A stretch of DNA of 5,195 nt from Chthoniobacterales bacterium. GTDB lineage: Bacteria > Verrucomicrobiota > Verrucomicrobiia > Chthoniobacterales > UBA10450. The notes under the pieces are model-generated. The model was not told where the DNA came from. It saw nothing but the letters and a program-made list of their open reading frames with translations, and did no database searches. The stretch lies in contig JACCXA010000030.1 of NCBI GenBank assembly GCA_013697365.1, positions 1 to 5,195 of the forward strand, read 5' to 3'. This document shows positions 1 through 4,662 of the stretch, piece after piece (position 1 is the first letter of the stretch; every line of letters starts with the position of its first letter). The position numbers were made by a program, and so were the translations under genes.

Positions 1-2
1 TG

Positions 3-716
3 CTCGCGTGGCTCGAGGCGACGCAGCCGGACATCGTCTGCTTGCAGGAAACCAAGTGCACCGATGAACAATTTCCCGCCATGGACCTGCGTGCGGCTGG
101 GTATCATTCCGCTTTCCACGGACAGAAATCGTATAACGGCGTCGCCATTCTTTCGAAAGAAGAGCCGCGCGATGTCCGGCCGGCCTTGTGCGATGAAGAG
201 GAAGATCCGCAGGCGCGCGTCATCGCGGCCACTGTCGGAGGAGTTCGCGTTTATTCAATCTACGCTCCAAACGGTCAGGCGGTCGGCTCCCCCGCGTACG
301 AATACAAGATGAAATGGTATGAGCGCTTGCAGCGTTGCCTGGCCCAGCATGAAGCAGCGGCGAACGATCTGGTCGTTTGCGGCGACTTCAATGTCGCCCC
401 GAGAGATGAAGATGTGCACGACCCGGACCTTTGGCGGGGCGCCATCATGTGCTCCGAGGAGGAACGGGCCGCCTTCGCGCGGCTCGGGGAAGCGGGCCTG
501 ACCGACACGCTGCGTTTGCAGCATCCGGAGACAGGAATCTTTACCTGGTGGGATTACCGGATGCTATCGTTTCCGAAGAATCGCGGATTGCGGATCGATG
601 CAGTTCTGGCGAGCAAATCGATGTCGGAGCGTTGCGCCGCGGCGGGCGTAGATCGCGAGATGCGCAAAGGCAAGGAGCCTTCGGATCACGCGCCCATTTG
701 GGCGGAATTCCTGTAG
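3..716 (+). CDS. xthA: Exodeoxyribonuclease III (AP endonuclease), 5'-truncated by the window edge
   Basis: This is a Mg-dependent repair nuclease that incises DNA at abasic sites and degrades 3' ends, acting in base excision repair in the cytoplasm. The frame is open to the left edge, so the true start lies outside; 237 residues are visible against about 255-270 for the family, and only some 20 N-terminal residues seem missing. Family landmarks appear in order: DIVCLQETK with the metal-binding Glu (visible residue 16), YAPNG (87-91), the catalytic CGDFNVAP block with Asp and Asn (127-130), WWDYR, RIDAVL with its Asp (197-202), and the C-terminal SDHAP with the catalytic Asp-His pair (227-231). 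All key residues are intact, so it should be active. No terminator separates it from the next gene, which begins 62 nt downstream on the same strand. The assignment to the ExoIII branch of the EEP superfamily is firm; the symbol is by family. Confidence 0.95.
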   Translation, partial: LAWLEATQPDIVCLQETKCTDEQFPAMDLRAAGYHSAFHGQKSYNGVAILSKEEPRDVRPALCDEEEDPQARVIAATVGGVRVYSIYAPNGQAVGSPAYEYKMKWYERLQRCLAQHEAAANDLVVCGDFNVAPRDEDVHDPDLWRGAIMCSEEERAAFARLGEAGLTDTLRLQHPETGIFTWWDYRMLSFPKNRGLRIDAVLASKSMSERCAAAGVDREMRKGKEPSDHAPIWAEFL

Positions 717-778
717 GGACAGGCCTGGAGATTCTACAAGATTGGACGCGCCGGGCCGGGCGTTCGACGTTGACCCGG

Positions 779-2644
779 ATGTCTAACGCAAAGCCTCGCC
801 GAGTGGTGCACCCACCGCCGAAGCCGCTCATGCTCTTTGACGGCGATTGCCATTTCTGTCGCCGCTGGATCGAACGCTGGCGCGAGATGACGGCTGGGGC
901 GGTTGAATATGTTTCTTCGCAGGATGGGGGCAGCCAGTTTCCCGAGATCCGGCCGGAGGAATTCGATCGCGCTGTCCAGCTCGTGGAAACGGACGGGAAT
1001 GTTTCGAGCGGAGCCGAAGCAGTCTTCCGTTCTCTGTCGTATGCGCGCCATGGGCGGTGGATGATCGGGTGCTACGACCGGCTGCCGGGATTCGCGGGGC
1101 TTACCGAAACGGCCTACTCGATCGTCGCGAAGAATCGCGTGCTCGCTTCGGGTGCAACGCGGCTTTTCTGGGGGAACGATGTGCGCCGGCCTTCCTATTT
1201 CACCGCCAGCGACATTTGCCTGCGGGCGCTTGGCGTGATCTTCCTCGTCGCCTTCCTCTCGCTTTGGATGCAGGTAGATGGCTTGATTGGAAGCGACGGG
1301 ATTTCGCCCGTGGGCAAATATCTGGAGTATGTGCGCGAAGCGGCCGGGGCGCGGGCGCCGTTTCTTTTGCCCACGCTGTGTTGGCTCAGTTCGAGCGACG
1401 CGTTTCTGCACGTTCTCTGCGGTCTGGGCGCGGTGTTTTCTCTTCTGCTAATCGCAGGATTGCTGCCCGCGGTGTCGTTGCTCGTTCTTTATGTCTGCTA
1501 TCTCTCGCTCACGATTGCCGGCCAGGCGTTCTTTAGTTTCCAGTGGGACATCCTGCTGCTCGAGGCCGGCTTCCTCGCGATCTTTCTCGCTCCCTGGAAA
1601 TGGCGCACGCAATGGAACGACCAGACGCCGGTTTCTGGCGTGGGCTTGCTTCTGCTGAAGCTCCTTCTTTTCAAACTGATGTTCATGTCGGGCGTGGTGA
1701 AGCTGACGAGCGGAGATGATTCCTGGTGGAACCTGACGGCCCTGAATTACCACTACGAAACGCAGCCGCTGCCAACCGTACTGGGGTGGTGGATGCATCA
1801 AAGCGCCCCGTGGTTCAAGAGTTTCTCAACGGCATTTGTCCTCTTCGTCGAGGTTGTCGCGCCCTTCCTGATCTGGGCACCCCGGCGGCTGCGGTTGATT
1901 GGCTGCGCGCTCCTTGTGACGTTGCAGGTGCTCATCGCGCTCACGGGGAACTACGCGTTCTTCAATCTTCTCACCATCGCGCTCTGCCTGCTTCTCCTCG
2001 ACGACGCCTCGTGGAGCCGAGTCTTTCCGCGAATCAGGCGGGACGACGAGATCGCGGCGCGCCGTCGGGCGCCGGCGCGGGGTTGGATTGCCGTTGGGGT
2101 CGCGCTGCTGCTCCTGTCCGCGAACGCCTGGTTGCTCTTCAGCGCGATCAAACCCGAGACGCCCATCCCTCCCATGATCGCTGCGTGGTCCGGATACGCG
2201 GAGCCATTCCGCATCGCCAATGGTTACGGACTCTTTCGGGTCATGACGAAGTCGCGCCCGGAAATCGTGCTCGAGGGCAGCGCCGACGGGATCGATTGGC
2301 TGCCGTATACTTTTCACTGGAAACCTGGCGACTTGGCCGAACGGCCGCGCTGGGTAGCGCCACATCAGCCGCGACTCGATTGGCAAATGTGGTTCGCTGC
2401 GCTGGGCGGTGCGCGTGAAAACGTCTGGTTCTACAACATGACGGCCGGGTTGCTGCGCAACAGGCCAAGCGTGGTCCAATTGCTGGAGCGGAATCCGTTT
2501 CCCGAAAGGCCGCCACGCTTCATTCGCGGGATTCTTTACGGCTACCAATTCACCAACGCGGGCGAGCGGCGGACGACGGGCCACTGGTGGGTCCGTCAGG
2601 AAAAACGCGAATACCTTCGCCCGGTTTCTCTGAACGAACCCTAA
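779..2644 (+). CDS. DCC thiol-disulfide oxidoreductase-like domain fused to a lipase maturation factor (LMF1-like) membrane domain
   Basis: This is a 621-residue inner-membrane protein with two domains. Residues 17-135 match the DCC/DUF393 family: the signature FDGDCHFC sits at 20-27, giving a CxxC pair (C24, C27). From about 145 the chain is multi-pass; I see hydrophobic segments near 147-166, 208-229, 231-248, 254-271, 287-305, 348-366, 371-389, 391-408 and 436-456. LMF-family landmarks are QWDILLLEAGFLAIFLAP (255-272), SGVVKLTSGD (304-313), NYHYETQPLP (323-332), NGYGLFRVMT (481-490) and PHQPRLDWQMWFAAL (528-542) in the soluble C-terminal part. Vertebrate LMF1 helps lipases fold in the ER; the bacterial role is unknown. 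The ATG at 779 is chosen because the DCC domain starts soon after it, although no Shine-Dalgarno is visible. The frame stays open upstream to 431, but that stretch overlaps xthA and has no domain. A role in redox-linked lipase or exported-protein maturation is inference. Confidence 0.88.
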   Translation: MSNAKPRRVVHPPPKPLMLFDGDCHFCRRWIERWREMTAGAVEYVSSQDGGSQFPEIRPEEFDRAVQLVETDGNVSSGAEAVFRSLSYARHGRWMIGCYDRLPGFAGLTETAYSIVAKNRVLASGATRLFWGNDVRRPSYFTASDICLRALGVIFLVAFLSLWMQVDGLIGSDGISPVGKYLEYVREAAGARAPFLLPTLCWLSSSDAFLHVLCGLGAVFSLLLIAGLLPAVSLLVLYVCYLSLTIAGQAFFSFQWDILLLEAGFLAIFLAPWKWRTQWNDQTPVSGVGLLLLKLLLFKLMFMSGVVKLTSGDDSWWNLTALNYHYETQPLPTVLGWWMHQSAPWFKSFSTAFVLFVEVVAPFLIWAPRRLRLIGCALLVTLQVLIALTGNYAFFNLLTIALCLLLLDDASWSRVFPRIRRDDEIAARRRAPARGWIAVGVALLLLSANAWLLFSAIKPETPIPPMIAAWSGYAEPFRIANGYGLFRVMTKSRPEIVLEGSADGIDWLPYTFHWKPGDLAERPRWVAPHQPRLDWQMWFAALGGARENVWFYNMTAGLLRNRPSVVQLLERNPFPERPPRFIRGILYGYQFTNAGERRTTGHWWVRQEKREYLRPVSLNEP

Positions 2645-2667
2645 TGACGGAGTCAAGGGCGCGTCGC

Positions 2668-2695
2668 TTGAGAATGAGAGCGGCTTGAATATCTT
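2668..2695 (+). promoter_or_regulatory. Candidate sigma-70 promoter for infA
   Basis: TTGAGA (2668-2673, 5 of 6 to the -35 consensus) is separated by 16 nt from TATCTT (2690-2695, 4 of 6 to the -10 consensus). Transcription would begin around 2702-2704, at or next to the infA ATG. This is a pattern match by eye only; the gene could also be read through from the LMF gene 59 nt upstream. Confidence 0.3.
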
Positions 2696-2703
2696 GCCTG
2701 GAC

Positions 2704-2922
2704 ATGCCGAAAGAGGACCAAATCGTCACGGAAGGAACCGTGACGCAGGTTCTGCCGGGAACAATGTTTCGGGTGGAACTGCCAGGGAATCGCAACGTCC
2801 TCGCGCACATCTCGGGAAAGATGCGCAAGCATTTCATCCGGATTGTGCCGGGCGACAAAGTGGAGGTCGAGTTGTCGCCCTACGATCTGACCAAGGCGCG
2901 CATCATCTTTCGTGAAAAATAG
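2704..2922 (+). CDS. infA: Translation initiation factor IF-1
   Basis: IF-1 is an OB-fold (S1-like) protein that binds the A site of the 30S subunit and works with IF-2 and IF-3 in start-site selection. The product has 72 residues, the same as E. coli IF-1, and matches it along its length: MPKED at the N-terminus, EGTV (10-13), TMFRVELPGNRNV (20-32), AHISGKMRKHFIRI (34-47), GDKVEVELSPYDL (50-62) and a basic C-terminal end. The start is fixed by homology. No Shine-Dalgarno precedes it, unlike rpsU and the DUF883 gene in this window. It stands alone, 59 nt after the LMF gene, rather than in a ribosomal-protein operon, so it may be the only infA or one of several copies; the window cannot tell. 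Confidence 0.96.
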   Translation: MPKEDQIVTEGTVTQVLPGTMFRVELPGNRNVLAHISGKMRKHFIRIVPGDKVEVELSPYDLTKARIIFREK

Positions 2923-2944
2923 GCAAATCGCACAAAACTGGGCA

Positions 2945-2975
2945 GTGGCCTTTCCCGCGCCATCAGAGCGGCCAC
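2945..2975 (+). terminator. Weak hairpin downstream of infA, possible 3' end
   Basis: GTGGCC (2945-2950) and GGCCAC (2970-2975) form a perfect 6-bp stem with a 19-nt loop, 22 nt after the infA stop. No T-run follows, so it does not look like a standard intrinsic terminator. It could be a processing or Rho-assisted 3' structure, or chance in GC-rich DNA. Confidence 0.2.
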
Positions 2976-3110
2976 GCAGCCGAGACGGCAGATAATTTCC
3001 GAGCTCGCAGTAAGCGCAATTCCGGCGCGATTTACGTTTCTGCTGGAGAGGAGTCTCGTTCCGCTGTTTGCACTAAAGGATGGCGGACGAACCCTCGATT
3101 AGAAAAAATA

Positions 3111-3117
3111 CAGGAGA
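3111..3117 (+). promoter_or_regulatory. Strong ribosome binding site of the DUF883 gene
   Basis: CAGGAGA lies 6 nt before the ATG at 3124, after an A-rich leader. It is a near-consensus Shine-Dalgarno and fixes the start. It also shows that this organism uses SD-led initiation, which makes its absence before infA and the LMF gene notable. Confidence 0.8.
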
Positions 3118-3123
3118 ACTTAT

Positions 3124-3426
3124 ATGGCTGAAGAAAATCCAATGAACCCAGGCGCTGCTACCAGCGGAATGGGCACGTCCGAACCAACCTCGAACTTCGA
3201 GAGCAGCAAAACGCACGCACGCCGCGCCGCGGAAGACTTGAAGACGGCTGCGACGAGCATTGCAGGAGAGTATCGGGGAAAGGCTGAGCAAGCGTGGGGC
3301 GATGCCCAGGATCGTGCGCGCACTTTCCAGGAGGATGGGGAAGCGTATGTGCGCGAAAATCCGACCAAGGCTGTGTTTACGGCTCTCGGAATCGGGTTCG
3401 TTCTGGGCATCATTTTCCGGCGCTAA
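3124..3426 (+). CDS. ElaB/YqjD-type (DUF883) membrane-anchored protein
   Basis: This is a 100-residue protein with the DUF883 layout. It has a polar, low-complexity N-terminus (1-25), an amphipathic and probably helical or coiled middle rich in Ala, Glu, Lys and Arg (about 27-75), and a C-terminal single membrane anchor. The hallmark is YVRENPTKAVFTALGIG followed by the glycine-spaced end of the anchor and FRR (75-100). In E. coli, ElaB and YqjD are inner-membrane tail-anchored proteins that associate with ribosomes and are made in stationary phase under RpoS; whether the same holds here is inference. It is the first gene of a three-gene run. The next begins 11 nt after its stop, in the same order as E. 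coli yqjD-yqjE. The family call is firm, the function less so. Confidence 0.88.
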   Translation: MAEENPMNPGAATSGMGTSEPTSNFESSKTHARRAAEDLKTAATSIAGEYRGKAEQAWGDAQDRARTFQEDGEAYVRENPTKAVFTALGIGFVLGIIFRR

Positions 3427-3437
3427 GCTTTCGCTGA

Positions 3438-3872
3438 ATGGCTGGCGAAACAATGCGGTTCCGCAACCCTGCCGGGCATGCGGGGCTGGTCAACAATCTC
3501 GTCTCGTTGGCGAGTTCGCTGACGGCATTTTTCGAGACCCGCGTTGGGTTATTTGCGCGTGAGTCGAAGACAGCGCTCCTCCACCTCCTGCTTCTGGCAG
3601 GCGCGGTGGTGGGTGCGCTGGTTCTTCTCGGGTCCGGCTACATTTTCCTGATCGTGAGCGCGATCTTCGGCATTGCGCACGCGGCCGGAGTGTCATGGGT
3701 TTGGATTGCGCTGGTCGCTGCGCTCCTGCATTTCCTGCTCGCAGGGGGCTGCGGGTTTTTCGCCATGCAGCAACTGAAGAAACCAATGTTTGAGGCAAGC
3801 ATGTTCGAATTGAAGAGAGATCGTGAATGGCTAAAGAGCGTCGACAAGAAAAACCAAAACCCAGGCCGATAG
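3438..3872 (+). CDS. Holin-X / YqjE-type two-helix membrane protein
   Basis: This is a 144-residue protein of the putative actinobacterial holin-X/YqjE family (often labelled 'phage holin family protein'). An amphipathic N-terminal region ending in ETRVGLFARE (33-42) leads into two hydrophobic hairpin segments, about 46-77 and 85-109. The charged cytosolic tail contains FELKRDREWLKS (123-134), typical of the family. Despite the database label, nothing phage-like surrounds it; the neighbours make it a YqjE-like envelope protein. The ATG at 3438 is chosen as first in frame after the preceding stop; no good Shine-Dalgarno is visible, so translational coupling to the DUF883 gene is likely. ATG 3453 (MRFRNP) is an alternative. 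Its last 46 nt overlap the start of the next gene. Its function is not established. Confidence 0.82.
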   Translation: MAGETMRFRNPAGHAGLVNNLVSLASSLTAFFETRVGLFARESKTALLHLLLLAGAVVGALVLLGSGYIFLIVSAIFGIAHAAGVSWVWIALVAALLHFLLAGGCGFFAMQQLKKPMFEASMFELKRDREWLKSVDKKNQNPGR

Positions 3873-4237
3873 AGGAGATCCGCCAGGAAATCGCGCACAC
3901 GCGCGACCGCCTGTCGCGTGACCTTACCGGCTTACGTTACGAGTTGGATTTTCCGTTAAAATTTCGGAAGTCATTTCAGCAAAGCACCCGAACCTGGATT
4001 TCTGCGGCCGTATTGACCGGGGTGGCGTTTACCGCCCGGATGGCGAGCCGGACCAAAAAGACCGTCACCTTAAAAACGAAGGGTGGTCAAAAGGCGAAAG
4101 GCGAAGAGCAAAAGAAGGGTCTCTTGCAAGCAGGACTCGCGATGGGAATTCTGCGGCTTGCCGCTACCGCTCTCCGGCCCGTGGTGGTGGCGTTCGTGAC
4201 TAAAAAGCTCGGCAGCTACGCCGGCCGCGTGACGTAA
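3827..4237 (+). CDS. DUF3618 family protein (YqjK-like position)
   Basis: This is a 136-residue basic protein. The DUF3618 signature lies at 14-40: RPIEEIRQEIAHTRDRLSRD then LTGLRYEL. A hydrophobic segment follows at about 57-71, then a lysine/glycine-rich linker (77-97) and a second apolar, amphipathic stretch (98-124) ending in a short basic tail. DUF3618 genes commonly sit with DUF883 and holin-X genes, as here, so membrane association and a shared envelope or stress role are likely; no biochemical function is known to me. The start at 3827 lies inside the preceding gene (46-nt overlap, different frame) and is preceded by GAAGAGAGA (3812-3820), a plausible ribosome binding site. The stop sits in the loop of a GC-rich hairpin. 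Confidence 0.82.
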   Translation: MAKERRQEKPKPRPIEEIRQEIAHTRDRLSRDLTGLRYELDFPLKFRKSFQQSTRTWISAAVLTGVAFTARMASRTKKTVTLKTKGGQKAKGEEQKKGLLQAGLAMGILRLAATALRPVVVAFVTKKLGSYAGRVT

Positions 4238-4247
4238 ACGCGCCGGC
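4220..4247 (+). terminator. GC-rich hairpin enclosing the DUF3618 stop codon
   Basis: GCCGGC (4220-4225) pairs with GCCGGC (4242-4247), and inside it, after one bulged C, GCGT (4227-4230) pairs with ACGC (4238-4241). This gives 10 base pairs around a 7-nt loop that contains the TAA stop. No T-run follows, so intrinsic termination is doubtful; a 3'-end stability or pausing role is possible. Confidence 0.3.
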
Positions 4248-4248
4248 A

Positions 4249-4327
4249 TTGTAGGGGACGCTGTTAGCTTCCCCGTGGTACCGGCCGCCGGGAAAGAAAA
4301 AGGGGAAGCTAACAGCTTCCCCTACAA
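4249..4327. repeat. 26-nt inverted repeat with self-palindromic arms
   Basis: The arms at 4249-4274 and 4302-4327 are reverse complements with a single mismatch (C4259 against T4317), separated by 27 nt. Each arm also contains its own hairpin: the right arm has GGGGAAGCT-AAC-AGCTTCCCC (perfect 9-bp stem, 3-nt loop), the left arm the same with one mismatch. It lies between convergent genes. The layout resembles REP/BIME-type intergenic palindromes or a small non-autonomous element. No target-site duplication was identified. Confidence 0.75.
4293..4322 (-). terminator. Intrinsic terminator downstream of rpsU (second of two)
   Basis: Read on the minus strand, the right arm of the inverted repeat is GGGGAAGCT-GTT-AGCTTCCCC (9-bp perfect stem, 3-nt loop), followed directly by TTTTTCTTT (4301 down to 4293). 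This is a textbook Rho-independent terminator. It lies about 50 nt beyond the rpsU stop and points the right way to end the rpsU transcript and block readthrough into the convergent cassette. Confidence 0.75.
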
Positions 4328-4352
4328 AAGATGGCCGCTCATCACAGCGGCC
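4326..4352 (-). terminator. First hairpin terminator downstream of rpsU
   Basis: On the minus strand GGCCGCT (4352-4346) pairs with AGCGGCC (4339-4333) across a 6-nt loop, and the stem is followed by ATCTTTT. The stem is perfect and GC-rich; the T-run is short and begins two bases late, so it may be leaky. It starts 20 nt after the rpsU stop and is backed up by the stronger terminator beyond it. Confidence 0.6.
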
Positions 4353-4372
4353 GGTTCATCTCCGTGTCGGCC

Positions 4373-4570
4373 CTATGAAGGATTGAACCGAAACTTGGTC
4401 CGTCCCCGTTTGGCGTTCGCTTTGGCCTTGCGACGAGTCTTCTGGGTCGGAGTCTCGAAAGCGCGCAGGCGGCGGACTTCCTCGAGAATCCCTTCAGCGT
4501 CCAGCTTGTTCTTCAGCCGCTTCAAGGCCCGGTCGACAGGCTCACCTTTACGAACAATCACTTCTGGCAT
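4373..4570 (-). CDS. rpsU: 30S ribosomal protein bS21
   Basis: This is a small basic protein of the 30S platform near the anti-Shine-Dalgarno end of 16S rRNA, needed for efficient initiation on natural mRNAs. The 65-residue product fits the family length (about 58-71) and shows its features: MPEVIVRKGEPVDRALKRLK at the N-terminus, the helical LDAEGILEEVRRLRAFETPT region (23-42), then the arginine/lysine-rich tail KTRRKAKANAKRGRTKFRF (44-62). The start is fixed by homology and by AAGGAG seven nt upstream. It lies 92 nt downstream of the secF-type gene on the same strand, and two hairpins with T-runs follow its stop. Together with infA it makes two translation-initiation-related genes within 2 kb, though on opposite strands. 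Confidence 0.95.
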   Translation of the reverse strand: MPEVIVRKGEPVDRALKRLKNKLDAEGILEEVRRLRAFETPTQKTRRKAKANAKRGRTKFRFNPS

Positions 4571-4577
4571 TGGAAAT

Positions 4578-4583
4578 CTCCTT
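4578..4583 (-). promoter_or_regulatory. Ribosome binding site of rpsU
   Basis: AAGGAG on the minus strand ends 7 nt before the ATG at 4570. It is a near-perfect Shine-Dalgarno with standard spacing and supports the start call. Confidence 0.85.
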
Positions 4584-4614
4584 GGGTTGAAATGGGCGGC
4601 TGACGAGCGAGGCG

Positions 4615-4643
4615 AGCCTACTGGGGAGGCCCCGGAGCGTCAA
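4615..4643 (-). promoter_or_regulatory. Candidate sigma-70 promoter for rpsU
   Basis: On the minus strand TTGACG (4643-4638, 5 of 6 to the -35 consensus) is followed after exactly 17 nt by TAGGCT (4620-4615, 3 of 6 to -10). It lies in the 92-nt gap after the secF-type gene and would give rpsU its own transcript with a leader of roughly 40 nt. The -10 is weak, so readthrough from upstream remains possible. Confidence 0.4.
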
Positions 4644-4662
4644 CCCTCTGTGAATAACATTC

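Larger units (their letters stand above)
2923..3123. other. 201-nt spacer between infA and the DUF883 cassette
   Basis: This is the longest non-coding stretch in the window. Neither strand shows a convincing gene. It must hold the 3' end of infA and probably the promoter of the cassette, since an A-rich tract (about 3098-3112) lies just before the ribosome binding site. I could not match a convincing -35/-10 pair. A short hairpin near its left end is listed separately. Confidence 0.5.

Noticed and set aside
710..723. Small hairpin CCTGT-AGGG-ACAGG at the xthA stop as a terminator
   Set aside because: It has only 5 bp and no T-run; it is easily explained by chance.
431..778. Open 116-codon N-terminal extension of the LMF fusion gene, overlapping xthA
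   Set aside because: It lies almost entirely inside the conserved catalytic part of xthA, has no recognisable domain and reads like a shifted-frame translation. The DCC domain begins only after the ATG at 779.
734..1411. Minus-strand open frame (225 codons) opposite the DCC domain
   Set aside because: It is antisense to the CxxC domain and the first membrane helix, its composition is typical of a shadow frame, and it has no recognisable family.
1726..2418. Plus-strand open frame (230 codons) within the LMF gene
   Set aside because: It is an alternative frame of strongly conserved LMF sequence, Arg/Ala-rich with no motif.
1826..2656. Long minus-strand open frame (276 codons) opposite the LMF gene
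   Set aside because: It is antisense to a clear, conserved coding region, is rich in Arg/Pro/Gln as GC-rich shadows are, and has no motif or good ribosome binding site.
3438..3872. Possible prophage remnant because of the 'phage holin' family label
   Set aside because: No other phage gene, integrase or attachment site is nearby, and the DUF883/DUF3618 neighbours identify a YqjE-like chromosomal gene.
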